Assembly (NCBI RefSeq): GCF_932526225.1
Contig: NC_064047.1
Location: 13,216,460-13,280,459, forward strand
Length of the DNA stretch: 64,000 nucleotides
From: Nematostella vectensis
Taxonomy: Eukaryota > Cnidaria > Anthozoa > Actiniaria > Edwardsiidae
Reading direction: 5' to 3'
Shown here: positions 43,021 to 55,300 of the stretch, piece by piece
Layout of the letters: each line of letters begins with the position of its first letter
Numbering within the stretch: position 1 is the first letter of the stretch
Translations under genes and position numbers: made by a program
Notes under the pieces: generated by a model
Database searches by the model: none
Seen by the model: only the letters and a program-made list of their open reading frames with translations
What the model was told of the DNA's origin: nothing

Positions 43021-46000
43021 TATATATCTTCTACAAACTAGCAATGAAGTAAGCGTGTGTAGGGTTGGCAATATATCTTCTAAAAACTAGCAATGAAGTA
43101 AGCGTGTGTAGGGTTGTCAATATATCTTCTACAAACTAGCAATGAAGTAAGCGTGTGTAGGGTTGGCAATATATCTTTTACAAACTAGCAATGTGTCAGC
43201 GTGTGTAGGGTTGGCAATATATCTTCTACAAACTAGCAATGAAGTAAGCGTGTGTGGGGTTGGCAATATATTTTCTACAAACTAGCAATGAAGTAAGCGT
43301 GTGTGGGGTTGGCAATATATCTTTTACAAACTATCAATGAAGTAAGCGTGTGTAGGGTTGGCAATGAAGTAAGCGTGTGTAGGGTTGGCAATGAAGTAAG
43401 CGTGTGTAGGGTTAGCAATGAAGTAAGCGTGTGTGGGGTTAGCAATGAAGTAAGCGTGTGTAGGGTTGGCAATGAAGTAAGCGTGTGTAGGGTTAGCAAT
43501 GAAGTAAGCGTGTGTGGGGTTGGCAATATATCTTTTACAAACTATCAATGAAGTAAGCGTGTGTAGGGTTGGCAATGAAGTAAGCGTGTGTAGGGTTGGC
43601 AATGAAGTAAGCGTGTGTAGGGTTGGCAATATATCTTCTACAAACTAGCAATGAAGTAAGCGTGTGTAGGATTGGCAATATATCTTCTAACAAACTAGCA
43701 ATGAAGTCAGCGTGTGTAGGATTGGCAATATATCTTCTACAAACTAGCAATGAAGTAAGCGTGTGTAGGGTTGGCAATATATCTTCTACAAACTAGCAAT
43801 GAAGTAAGCGTGTGTAGGGTTGTCAATATATCTTCTACAAACTAGCAATGAAGTAAGCGTGTGTAGGGTTGGCAATATATCTTCTACAAAATAGCAATGA
43901 AGTAAGCGTGTGTAGGGTTGGCAATAAATCTTCTACAAACTAGCAATGAAGTTAGCGTGTGTAGGGTTGGCAATATATCTTCTACAAACTAGCAATGAAG
44001 TAAGCGTGTGTAGGGTTGGCAATATATCTTCTACAAACTAGCAATGAAGTAAGCGTGTGTAGGGTTGGCAATATATCTTCTACAAACTAGCAATGAAGTA
44101 AGCGTGTGTAGGGTTGGCAATATATCTTCTACAAAATAGCAATGAAGTAAGCGTGTGTAGGGTTGGCAATAAATCTTCTACAAACTAGCAATGAAGTTAG
44201 CGTGTGTAGGGTTGGCAATATATCTTTTACAAACTAGCAATGAAGTAAGCGTGTGTAGGATTGGCAAAGAAGTAAGCGTGTGTAGGGTTGGCAATATATC
44301 TTCTACAAACTAGCAATGAAGTAAGCGTGTGTAGGGTTGGCAATATATCTTCTACAAACTAGCAATGAAGTAAGCGTGCATAGGGTTGGCAATATATCTT
44401 CTACAAACTAGCAATGAATTAAGCGTGTGTAAGGTTGGCAATATATCTTTTACAAACTAGCAATGAAGTTAGCGTGTGTAGGATTGGCAATATATCTTCT
44501 ACAAACTAGCAATGAAGTAAGCGTGTGTAGGGTTGGCAATATATCTTTTACAAACTAGCAATGAAGTCAGCGTGTGTAAGGTTGGCAATATATCTTCTAC
44601 AAACTAGCAATGAAGTAAGCGTGTGTAGGGTTGGCAATATATCTTCTACAAACTAGCAATGTGTCAGCGTGTGTAGGGTTGGCAATATATCTTTTACAAA
44701 CTAGCAATGAAGTAAGCGTGTGTAGGGTTGGCAATATATCTTCTACAAACTAGCAATGAAGTAAGCGTGCGTAGGGTTGGCAATATATCTTCTACAAACT
44801 AGCAATGAAGTAAGCGTGTGTAGGGTTGGCAATATATCTTCTACAAACTAGCAATGTGTCAGCGTGTGTAGGGTTGGCAATATATCTTCTACAAACTAGC
44901 AATGAAGTAAGCGTGTGTAGGGTTGGCAATATATCTTCTACAAACTAGCAATGAAGTAAGCGTGCGTAGGGTTGGCAATATATCTTCTACAAACTAGCAA
45001 TGAAGTCAGCGTGTGTAGGGTTGGCAATATATCTTCTACAAACTAGCAATGAAGTAAGCGTGTGTAGGGTTGGCAATATATCTTCTACAAACTAGCAATG
45101 AAGTAAGCGTGTGTAAGGTTGGCAATATATCTTCTACAAACTAGCAATAAAGTAAGCGTGCGTAGGGTTGGCAATATATCTTCTACAAACTAGCAATGAA
45201 GTAAGCGTGTGTAGGGTTGGCAATATATCTTTTACAAACTAGCAATGAAGTCAGCGTGTGTAAGGTTGGCAATATATCTTCTACAAACTAGCAATGAAGT
45301 AAGCGTGTGTAGGGTTGGCAATATATCTTCTACAAACTAGCAATGTGTCAGCGTGTGTAGGGTTGGCAATATATCTTTTACAAACTAGCAATGAAGTAAG
45401 CGTGTGTAGGGTTGGCAATATATCTTCTACAAACTAGCAATGAAGTAAGCGTGCGTAGGGTTGGCAATATATCTTCTACAAACTAGCAATGAAGTAAGCG
45501 TGTGTAGGGTTGGCAATATATCTTCTACAAACTAGCAATGTGTCAGCGTGTGTAGGGTTGGCAATATATCTTCTACAAACTAGCAATGAAGTAAGCGTGT
45601 GTAGGGTTGGCAATATATCTTCTACAAACTAGCAATGAAGTAAGCGTGCGTAGGGTTGGCAATATATCTTCTACAAACTAGCAATGAAGTCAGCGTGTGT
45701 AGGGTTGGCAATATATCTTCTACAAACTAGCAATGAAGTAAGCGTGTGTAGGGTTGGCAATATATCTTCTACAAACTAGCAATGAAGTAAGCGTGTGTAA
45801 GGTTGGCAATATATCTTCTACAAACTAGCAATAAAGTAAGCGTGCGTAGGGTTGGCAATATATCTTCTACAAAATAGCAATGAAGTAAGCGTGTGTAGGG
45901 TTGGCAATAAATCTTCTACAAACTAGCAATGAAGTAAGCGTGTGTAGGGTTGGCAATATATATCTTCTACAAACTAGCAATGAATTAAGCGTGTGTAATA

Positions 46001-47514
46001 TGGGCAATATATCTTCTACAAACTAGCAATGAAGTAAGCGTGTGTGGGGTTGGCAATATATCTTCTACAAACTAGCAATGAATTAAGCGTGTGTAGGGTT
46101 GGCAATATATCTTCTACAAACTAGCAATGAAGTAAGCGTGTGTGGGGTTGGCAATATATCTTCTACAAACTAGCAATGAAGTAAGCGTGTGTGGGGTTGG
46201 CAATATATCTTCTACAAACTAGCAATGAAGTAAGCGTGTGTAGGGTTGGCAATATATCTTTTACAAACTAGCAATGTGTCAGCGTGTGTAGGGTTGGCAA
46301 TATATCTTCTACAAACTAGCAATGAAGTAAGCGTGTGTGGGGTTGGCAATATATTTTCTACAAACTAGCAATGAAGTAAGCGTGTGTGGGGTTGGCAATA
46401 TATCTTTTACAAACTATCAATGAAGTAAGCGTGTGTAGGGTTGGCAATATATCTTCTACAAACTAGCAATGAAGTAAGCGTGTGTAGGGTTGGCAATATA
46501 TCTTCTACAAACTAGCAATGAAGTAAGCGTGTGTAGGGTTGGCAATGAAGTAAGCGTGTGTAGGATTGGCAATATATCTTCTAACAAACTAGCAATGAAG
46601 TCAGCGTGTGTAGGATTGGCAATATATCTTCTACTCAAACTAGCAACAAAGTAAGCGTGTGTAGGGTTGGCAATATATCTTCTACAAACTAGCAATGAAG
46701 TAAGCGTGCGTAGGGTTGGCAATATATCTTCTACAAACTAGCAATAAAGTAAGCGTGTGTAGGATTAGCAATATATCTTCTACAAACTAGCAACAAAGTA
46801 AGCGTGTGTAGGGTTGGCAATATATCTTCTACGAACTAGCAATGAAGTAAGCGTGTGTGGGGTTGGCAATATATCTTCTACAAACTAGCAATGAAGTAAG
46901 CGTGTGTAGGGTTGGCAATATATCTTCTACAAACTAGCAATGAAGTAAGCGTGCGTAGGGTTGGCAATATATCTTCTACAAACTAGCAATGAAGTAAGCG
47001 TGTGTAGGGTTGGCAATATATCTTCTACAAACTAGCAATAAAGTAAGCGTGTGTAGGGTTGGCAATATATCTTCTACAAACTAGCAATGAAGTAAGCGTG
47101 TGTAGGGTTGGCAATATATATTTTCTACAAACTAGCAATGAAGTCAGCGTGTGTAATATGGGCAATATATCTTCTACAAACTAGCAATGAAGTCAGCGTG
47201 TGTAATATGGGCAATATATCTTCTACAAACCAGCAATGAAGTAAGCGTGTGTAGGGTTGGCAATATATCTTCTACAAACTAGCAATGAAGTAAGCGTGTG
47301 TAGGATTGGCGATGAAGTAAGCGTGTGTAGGGTTGGCAATATATCTTCTACAAAGTAGCAATGAAGTAAGCGTGTGTAGGATTGGCAAAGAAGTAAGCGT
47401 GTGTAGGGTTGGCAATATATCTTCTACAAACTAGCAATGAAGTAAGCGTGTGTAGGGTTGGCAATATATCTTCTACAAACTAGCAATGAAGTAAGCGTGT
47501 GTAAGGTTGGCAAT
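43021..47514. repeat. 4.5-kb satellite of ~49-bp monomers with higher-order structure
   Basis: About 90 head-to-tail monomers of the form ggcaatatatcttctacaaa, ctagcaatgaag, taagcgtgtgtagggtt. Between 43350 and 43620 many monomers are 27 bp, lacking the same 22 bp. Marker variants (aatgtgtcagcg, gcgtgcg, gtgtaag) recur in the same order with a 684-bp offset: 44561-45244 against 45245 to about 45870. This gives a 14-monomer higher-order repeat, nearly two copies. Small reading frames here are artefacts; 49 is not a multiple of three. Confidence 0.95.
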
Positions 47515-47531
47515 TGTAAACATAGATTTAG

Positions 47532-47777
47532 TCTCCTCCGCAGGCTTCTCTAAAATTTGAAAACCCGAGAGTGTATAAAAATAACTACGCGAGCTTCCTG
47601 TGGTGAACAGATTCCTTTGCTATAGGAGAAGGGGGAGCAATACCAAAAGAAAAAAATAGAGGCTTTGCTATTTGTTCCCAGGTCCTCGCGCTGAGCGCTC
47701 GTCGACTCACCACAGGATTCCCGAATAGCCTTGTTTTTATGCTGACTTCTGGGCATAAGCGTTGCCTGCGGAGGGAG
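47532..47777. mobile_element. MITE-like element abutting the satellite
   Basis: Ends CTCCTCCGCAGGC and GCCTGCGGAGGGAG are inverted repeats about 246 bp apart. Inside, cctgtggtgaacag and ctcaccacagg form a second inner inverted pair. The left end lies 17 bp from the end of the satellite. Target duplication unclear. Confidence 0.6.
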
Positions 47778-48039
47778 CTACAAAGATTGTAAACATATTT
47801 TTTTTACTGTATTTCTTGTAAAAAGATCTAGTCAGCCACAACTTGGTTAATTGTTTTCTTTGGCATCTTATTTGGAGAATATTCGAAATAACCATCTTAA
47901 AACCAAGTTTTGAAATGACAGGGTCATTTTCCAAATAAAACAAAAAATATCCCAATAGCTCCCCAAAATTAACAGATGAAAATGGATGCTTTTCACCTCT
48001 GGAATACAAAATGGCGGATGACAATGACAGGAAGACAAA

Positions 48040-48186
48040 TTCTCCATCCCTGCCCCATTCTCCATCCCTGCCCCATTCTCCATCCCTCCTCCATTCTCCA
48101 TTCCTGCCCCATTCTCCATCCCTGCCCCATTCTCCATCCCTGCCCCATTCTCCATCCCTGCCCCATTCTCCATCCCTGCCCCATTT
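48040..48186. repeat. 18-bp minisatellite, 8 units, in likely OSTM1 3' UTR
   Basis: Eight units of ccccattctccatccctg with two variant units. Being 18 bp, it stays open in all frames. It lies 120 bp beyond the OSTM1 stop. Confidence 0.9.
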
Positions 48187-48306
48187 TCACCAAAACAGCG
48201 CAGGAGAACTCAAGCAGCTGCATTTTCTTACACTTGCTCGTGTATTTTCATTCCAGTGAGAATTGGAAAATCATGTGCATTGCCCTTGTATCCAATGTAA
48301 ACAACA

Positions 48307-51181
48307 CTAACCTTTGTCAAATGAATTTCCATTGAGTCTAGCGGCAGTGTAGAAAATAATTGGTAGAAAGCAGAAGAACACAGTAAGTGCTACCACCGAA
48401 ACCAAATCCTTGTGGAAGTGAACACACTGGAACTCTTGGCTCCAGCGTTGACGGGTGAAATTCATCTGAACATACACAGCAACAAAATGTGAGGAGTGAG
48501 GAGTTTTCATTCAGTCATGCATTTTTCTTTACTCTTCTATGATTGCAAGTTCAAAGAATATACATATTTTTAAATGGGACAATTCTGGTCACTGCATACA
48601 CATCTGATTACTGCATAACACACAGGGGAGCTAGCAGTTGGAGCTCTGATTTGGGGTTAACATGGGTTTTCAAATAAGCACATAAAGTATGTTTGTAAAC
48701 AGTTTGTGCGAACACCAAATAGAGCACAATATGAGAATTTATAGATAGTTTCATATGGTTTTATTAGGTCCATTTCTAAACCTTGGCATGGACACTGTAA
48801 AAAGTTCCAGTATAAGTTAGCCTTTCTCAGAGCCTCATACATAGGCTTAAATTGTATAAAGAGCTTGTCAAGTAGGTGGGACAAAGCCTCGCTTATTTCA
48901 GCTGAACTAATCAGGGCATTACAAGCACAATAGTACAACAGAATCTTTGACACCATTGAGGGTTATTATAGAAGGCCAATCCTGCCTCCATTTCACTCCC
49001 CCGCACAATACGGAGTCAGACAAGGCATCTATTTCAATCAGCTAGTTCAAGCGAGTAACCAAGATATTTTCAATCAAGTATCGTCAATAACATATCAGAC
49101 TTCATGGTTGTTAGTTTTCTTGCAAATAAACCGTGTTATTTTCAGTTTTAAACAAAAACAGATCAGTAGAGGCCTAATGGAGGTCCCTTATGTGAAGGTT
49201 GCACTTTAAAATAAACACTTACAGCAGATACAACATCGGCACAGATAGATGTCTCAACAAGATCTCCATACTCGCCGGCACCCGCTACTGTCCTGTAGGC
49301 TTTTTGTAGAGCAATGTACTGATTAAGGCACTTGGCACAGACATTGGTGACGATAGTCATGTTGTTGTTGGCTGGAGGTGTGACAGAGGAATTATGTGAT
49401 GATGAGTTTGTCATGTGTGGTGCAGGAATCTGGATAAAGAACAAGTTTGAAATAAGTCAGTTTAAAGGCCATTTAGTTTCTAAAAAAAGGAATTTAATCT
49501 AAAGGTGACTTAATAAATATGATAAGCATAATTCTTTATCGTAGCATAGCTCCTTGATGGTACAGTAAACATGCATTGATTTGTATTACATATATTCTCT
49601 TTTTTTTATTTATAACCATACATTTGATTGGTTTAGTAACCTTCTGTTTAATTGTTTTATTAACTAACATTTGATTGGTTCATCAATCTTTTTTCTTTGG
49701 TTTGTGGTTTATAACCTCATATTTGACTGGTTTGTTAACCTCATAACCTTACACTAGTTTATCAACCTTCTATTTATTTGGTAAACTTACTCTTGATTCA
49801 TTGATAAAGCAGTGATAGACAGCCTCTTGGGTCTTGAAGTAATCAGCAACAGCACTTTTCAATTCAGATGATTCTTCATCATCATAACAATCTGGAGACA
49901 AGATTTACATTGTTGAGAAAAAAAGACATACCTATTTTTTTAACCAACAGTCTAATGAAGACCTGTTAAAGGGTTCATCTTTGATAACAGTTAGTACAAG
50001 CATGCCTTCACCTTCATGTGTTCCTGCTTCAACTTTGTAAAAACAAAAATGAATTGAAAGATAATAGTATTGAAAGCTAAGAAGTGAAAAGAGTGAAGCA
50101 ATCATGTAACCTCTTTTGCATCAATCTAATTGTCTTGCAATTACATTGATGGCTAGCAAAAGAATTTTGGATTGGTTGATACAATATTCTCAAAGTCTTT
50201 TTATTCCATGTTTGTTGTGGCTACACTGGCACTGTAGTCTTTGTTTAACGGCGTTGAGAAGGTGTCAAAACATGTGAGGACTGCCAGCAAGTTTGGACCT
50301 ACTAAACACCCGACTTGTTTAAAAAAAAGAGAGTGATGTCAGGGAACATTTCTCCCTCTTCCTTCTTCCCCTTCCCCCAACCTTCCCCCTCCTGCCCACT
50401 GGCCATGACATTCCAGTCTGTCTGACCCTCGAGTCATGTAGTCTCCCTCTGGACTTGTCACACTAGAAGGCACTAACCAGGCTACTAGGGCTCAACCATC
50501 GCCTACCAGAACGAGTCCCGACTGGCTGCGAGGGAGACTACCAGTCATATTAACCTCCTAGTATTCACCACCCCCCATCTCGGACATTATCCCATAGGTC
50601 TCAAAGTGCCTGTCCTTCCGTCTATCTTCTAATGTTGAGCACAGACAACATCTAGATTCTAGATTCTAACAAATCGACTTAGAACAACTGGATTCATATT
50701 AAACACAAATATTACTATTTGTACGATGTACCAATTAGCCAGTTAATTCTGAATTAAAGGGGAATGATCGATCGGGTTAAAAACCGAGTGACTTACTTTC
50801 GCAATTGGAGCCTCTCCATAAATTTATCGCAAACGCGTAGACGTTGTTAACAATTTGATACTTCTCTGAGGAAACAAGCACATCTACGCAGCCATAATCC
50901 TTGTTGTATATGTTGGCTTTTGTCTCACAGACAGCATGGAATTCAAGTCTGCAACGCCGACAGAAGCGAAACGGGGTCGCCTGCTCCACCGCACACTTGG
51001 TGAAGTGAGAAACATTTCTAGCTAGTCCTTCTAACATTTCTTTGCACTCCTCGGGTAATTTGGGTCCATCGCTATCGTGGCTTTGTAGAGAAACATGGAA
51101 AAAAGAGCAAATAAGTAAAGCGAATGTTAAAAGTAAAATCTGGATGCTAGACTTCACCATGTTTGTCAAGACACTACGCAT
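48307..51181 (-). CDS. OSTM1: OSTM1-like lysosomal membrane protein (ClC-7 beta subunit)
   Basis: Four exons on the - strand: 51181-50797, 49891-49791, 49429-49223 and 48465-48307 (stop 48309-48307). All have AG/GT borders and matching phases (1, 0, 0). Known role: heavily glycosylated beta subunit that stabilises the ClC-7 Cl-/H+ exchanger in lysosomes. Visible are a signal peptide (VKSSIQILLLTFALLICSFF), a cysteine-rich luminal domain (CRRCRLEFHAVC, CAKCLNQY, CADVVSAMNFT) with several N-glycosylation sequons, and one membrane helix near the C-terminus (VVALTVFFCFLPIIFY) with a short tail. The protein is 283 residues from the ATG at 51181, or 276 from the ATG at 51160. The human protein is 334, longer mostly at the ends. 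A donor-like AAAG|GTTAGT at the stop leaves open a further tail exon. The intron 49430-49790 has degenerate ttgattggtt repeats. Confidence 0.92.
50438..50541. mobile_element. ~104-bp MITE in first OSTM1 intron
   Basis: Perfect 12-bp inverted ends GTAGTCTCCCTC / GAGGGAGACTAC with gtcat and agtcat nearby on the two sides. No coding capacity. Confidence 0.7.
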
Positions 51182-51428
51182 TCCACTTGACAAAACGTTG
51201 AAATATGTTAGGCGTTGCTTGATGGGGCACAGGGGCCCCAAACTAAGCTAGCCTATTTTGGTTTTATGCTACTGTTCATAAGAAATATTTTCATTCCCTT
51301 TAAAGATAGTATTAAAAAAATGTTTTTCTGACATTGGAAAAAATATCGAAAGACATTAGGACAAGAAAGATTTGTGATCTATTCACGCTGGATATAAATA
51401 CAATTTATTCTCCCTCGTCTTACGAGAA

Positions 51429-51500
51429 GGTCCTATGGTGTAATGGTTAGCACTCTGGACTCTGAATCCAGCGATCCGAGTTCAAATCTCGGTAGGACCT
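51429..51500 (+). tRNA. tRNA-Gln (anticodon CTG)
   Basis: 72 bases fold as a full cloverleaf. The acceptor stem is GGTCCTA/TAGGACC with discriminator T. The A box is TGGTGTAATGG. The anticodon stem CTGGA/TCCAG has loop CTCTGAA (anticodon CTG), and the T arm is CCGAGTTCAAATCTCGG with the B box. There is no intron. A run of eight T from about 51504 is a good Pol III terminator. It lies about 250 bp upstream of OSTM1 in divergent orientation. Confidence 0.97.
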
Positions 51501-51699
51501 AACTTTTTTTTCTCTTTCTTTTTATCATTTGTTATCATAGTAAACACAAGACGTACTGCAGTAACACGATAAAATGTTTTTAATGGAAAATATATATTTT
51601 TTTATTTTCTTGTGATCAGTGCCATACATTTTTGTCGGGTTTAACGAGAAAATTATAGGTTTTATAGCGCCTAGAATATGCGCCCTCAACCCTTTATAA

Positions 51700-52270
51700 T
51701 GCGCCATTGACCTAACGTAAGGTCTTAGTTAGCCAAGTTTCATTTTTCAGCAAACCGGCTGTCAACACTAAGATCTTTTATGTGCATTTCCAGATGCCGC
51801 AAACTAGAATACATAACGGCCTAAAATAAGACCACCACCCTTCCCCACCACAATGAAAAAAAGAAACTCAGGGCTGTTCGCGCTTTTTTGTATTCAACAA
51901 TACTGTTATATATGCTCCAAGTGGTGACAGGGTTGAATTGAAAATAAAGCCAGAACTTTATATTATCGCCTGTTTCCAAATAAGCGCCTCTCGATTACCC
52001 ACCCAGGGTGGTAGCTAAAGCTGCATTAAACCCGGCCTTTCAATAGAAAGCAGTGGCTGAGAAGAGAGCGGAGACGTGAGATTCTTACATCGTGTGTAAA
52101 TAAGCGCGACGGAGACACAAGGGGAGAAGAGAGAGAAAAAGTAACGCCGGGACCGTCATGATGGGCCTTTAAAGGGGCTGCATCACGATGGGCCTTTGAA
52201 GGAGTTACGCCATGAAGGGCCTTTAAAGGGGCTACATCACGATGGGCCTTTGAAGGGGCTACGCCATGGT
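51700..52270. repeat. Intergenic DNA with a 30-bp tandem repeat
   Basis: About four units of gatgggcctttgaaggggct type with a ~30-bp period at 52155-52268, about 150 bp beyond the kinase stop. The rest of the stretch shows nothing recognisable. Confidence 0.75.
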
Positions 52271-52279
52271 GTATCACGG

Positions 52280-52285
52280 TTTATT
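52280..52285 (-). promoter_or_regulatory. Candidate poly(A) signal of the kinase gene
   Basis: AATAAA on the - strand, about 130 bp beyond the stop at 52414. Confidence 0.5.
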
Positions 52286-52413
52286 TTTAAAAAGCCAGTG
52301 GTTAACAGGAAATTTGAAGCTCAATGCGCAGGATAGGTTGCGCATCTGATGACGCAGACCCAGTTTTATGAAATAACTAGGTACGGCTTCTACTGCTAAT
52401 GCGGGGAGTTTTG

Positions 52414-54846
52414 TCATGAGCTCCCCAGAGACTTGAGAACTTCGATTATCAGGGCCATCGTCGGGCGTTCTTCCGGATCATCCCGGACGCACTGTTCAAT
52501 GTGATTCCGTAAGTCCGGGTTCCACACTAGTCCGATCTGCCGTTTCCGCTCTGTTGGAACAGGAGCTTTGCTGATGCATAGTTCACACAAAAGAACTCCG
52601 TAACTGTACACATCGATCTAGAGATAGGCCAAATAAGTTTCATTGATTATAATGCTACGGAATTCAAGATTAGTAGCACGGGGACTGGGATGATGGCACG
52701 GGATCTGGGATCAATTGTATCCAGGATATAGGGTCAGTGGTACGGGATATAGGGTCAGTGGTACGGGATATAGGGTCAGTGGTACGGGATCTAGGATCAA
52801 TTGTATTCAGGATCTGGGATCAATGGTACGGGATCTAGGATCAATGGTACGGGATATAGGGTCAATTGTACGGGATCTGGGATCAATGGTACGGGACTTT
52901 GGATTAAAGGTGTGGAATCTGTAATCAATGAGATGGGATTTTAGGTCAATTTCACGGGATTATTTATGTTACATGATCTGTGTTTATGTTCGCAAGAATT
53001 TTAAACTCTGAGATGAGACCACCAAAGAAATGGTCTTGTGATTTGAGTAATCACAAAGCATTTGTTTTACCTTAGGCGTCTGTTTGGGCGTATCCACTTC
53101 AGGTGCAGAATAGAATGGATTTCCAGGATTCACAGACATGCGCGAACTGACAAACTCCGCTGACCCAAAATCGCAGAGCTTAGCTCTCCAAATATCCCCT
53201 TGTCGCCAAACCATGACATTCCCAGGGTTGAGATCGCGATGGATTATGGAATAAGGCTTGAAGCAATGTAAATAGTTCAGCCCAAATGCGATATCTAGAG
53301 CAAGTGTAACTACATATCTTCGGCTTAAAGACTTTTCCTTTGCTAGGAGATCAGACAAAGACATATCCATGAGTTCAGTTACTAATAACGGGTTATTTGT
53401 CCTATAGTCAGCAACACCAAGGAACTGCAAAATGCAAGGGTGGCGAACAAGGGTCGCGAAAGAGATTTCCTGATCAAACATTTTTTTGTTATGCGGTGAT
53501 TTGATAACCTCGTGGATTTCTTTCACAGCGACCTTCATTCCGCGAAACTCCCCTTCCAAAACTCGCCCCCAAGCCCCTGTACCGAGAACGAATTCCGAGA
53601 GAATGATGTCAGACTTTGTAATCATCCAAGGTTGATCTTTTCGTAGAAAATCTGCCGACTGTTTTTCTCGGTTCCGTTCGGCTTCCAAGCTCTGCACGGT
53701 CCGTACAAGCGATCCCGACTCAGCCTCGGTCCTTCTTAACCGCTCGTCGGTACCTCGTTTCTCCTCACGAAGTCTTGCGATTTCTTCACGAAGTCTCGCC
53801 AAAGACGTCGTGTTCGTTCGCCTCTCCTCGTCAAGCTGTCGGTCAACCTCGGCTTTGAGTCGTTCTAGCCTCGCAAGCGCTCTCTCTTTTTCTGCTATAA
53901 CGTGATCTTTTTCTCTAATGTGACCCTTGATTGTTCTTAGTTCCGATTCTGTTTGCTCCAACGCTTTTCCCTTCGCGTCGGCTTCCATTCCCTTCTGTCG
54001 GATTTGGATCTTATCCCTCTCTTTCTCTCTTGTCATTCTTTCAATCACAAACTGCTTCTCGTTACACTCTCTCTCGCGATCTCTTAAATCCTTCTGTAAA
54101 TTATCTTTATCGGAATGCAATTTGTCCAAATACTTTCTCCCATTTGAGATCATTGTCTCTCGCTCCTCTAGGTCGGATTTTACTCTCCCTAATTCCCTCT
54201 TGAGTGAGTTGATCTCAAATCGTTTTTCGTAGTGTCCCTCCCGCTCTTCACCGTTCTCTTTTCTCTCGCCCAAGCGCTCAAGAGCTCCTTGCATCTCCTT
54301 CAGAATACACTCCTGTTTCTCCAAATGCTTCTGCAATTTTTCATTCTCTTCATTCGCCTTCCTGATCCCCGCATCCTTCTCGCTCACCTCTCTCACCTTC
54401 CCTTCCAGTAACTCCTTCAAGGATTCCAGCTTTGCCGCTATAGCTGTAATGATCTTCTCCTTCTCTTCCACGAGTTTATCCCTTTCCTCAAGCCTCCGCA
54501 CGCATTTGTCATTCTCCTCCATCAGCCTCATAACATACGTTTTCCCCTCCGCAATGATCTCATCCTTCCCTCTTATCTCTATCGCCTGTGTGGTTATCAT
54601 CCTTTCCATGTCCTTCTTTTTCTTGGGCATCTTGATAACTATTTCTCGTAACGGCTCTTCCTCCGATGTGTCAAGTCGGGATAGTTCCATGTCATCTTTG
54701 CTACGACGCTTCTTTTTGACTGCATAAGAAATCTCCGGAGCGCCATCATCGTTTTGAACCCAGCAGAATTCGTGCTCAGAGTTCTCTGTTCCTGGGATAG
54801 TTTCAGCGCTATGAGACCTCCGGGGAGAGCCTAGTGGCTTCACATG
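52414..54846 (-). CDS. Coiled-coil protein kinase of the TKL type
   Basis: Two exons: 54846-53071 and 52617-52414 (stop 52416-52414), joined in phase 0 (AAG|GTAAAA ... CTCTAG|ATC). Residues about 70-400 are a long charged coiled coil (repeated EEK/ERE/LREE). The kinase domain follows, with P-loop GTGAWGRV, VAVK lysine, catalytic HRDLNPGN, DFG, SAPEV and, in exon 2, DVYSYGVLLCEL and DDPEERPTM. All catalytic residues are present; HRDLNP has N where most Ser/Thr kinases have K, as in many TKL members. Substrate and pathway are unknown; the coiled coil suggests oligomer-driven activation (inference). The start is unresolved: the exon is open to an acceptor-like TTTCTTGTAG at 54847, its first in-frame ATG is at 54690, and the N-terminus may lie in an upstream exon. 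The assembled part is 659 codons. Confidence 0.88.
52690..52965. repeat. ~21-bp minisatellite in kinase intron
   Basis: About a dozen degenerate units of ggtacgggatatagggtcag, with gatctgggatcaat variants, filling most of the single intron. Confidence 0.9.
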
Positions 54847-54924
54847 CTACAAGAAATAAGCAACAAGAGGAGTTAGCATTCTCATCTTACTGAATAGCGA
54901 ACATTTCAATACGTAGCCAATATC

Positions 54925-54960
54925 ACCCATTTTATAGCATAATTCGTTGTTGCGCGCCCC
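54925..54960 (-). promoter_or_regulatory. Putative core promoter of kinase gene
   Basis: On the - strand, CGCGCAACAACGAATT (54956-54941) then ATGCTATAAAATGGGTGA, a good TATA box. It lies about 90 bp upstream of the first kinase exon seen. The same 16-mer and similar downstream bases precede the 907-residue gene. If transcription starts about 30 bp after the TATA, the first ATGs are short upstream frames. Confidence 0.5.
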
Positions 54961-55300
54961 GTTGTCAAAACTCGAAAAAAATGGCAACGTTTTCTCCGTC
55001 AATCGTCAGCATAGAAAATTTAATACTTTTTATTTTCTTTTTTTTTTTTAAAGTTACATATAAACATACGAGCAGTCCCGCAAAAAGCACAGCTTGTCGA
55101 GGCGGGATGCTATATAATGCTGCTTATTTATTTAAAATAAAAGGGAAATAAAGAGAAACCAAACTATTTATTTTTATAGTTATAATTAATTATATCTCAG
55201 CATAAAAACCACTCGCCAACGGAATTCTTTCAGAAATATGCTCAAGTCATGTTTTTAGCCGTGGAAGGCTTCTCGATGTAATGATTTTCACTATCGTTTA

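Noticed and set aside
43275-46722. CRISPR-like look and small repeated ORFs of the 49-bp array
   Set aside because: Monomers are contiguous with no unique spacers, and the host is eukaryotic. The ORFs come from 27-bp short monomers.
47868-48259. SPSLPH / MENGAG repeat ORFs
   Set aside because: Translations of the 18-bp minisatellite in the likely OSTM1 3' UTR, open in every frame because 18 is a multiple of three.
48657-48956. 99-residue ORF inside the last OSTM1 intron
   Set aside because: The flanking OSTM1 exons join in phase without it, it lacks an acceptor, and it does not resemble OSTM1. It may be a transposon remnant.
53927-54727. Serine-rich + strand ORFs
   Set aside because: Antisense shadows of the kinase coiled coil.
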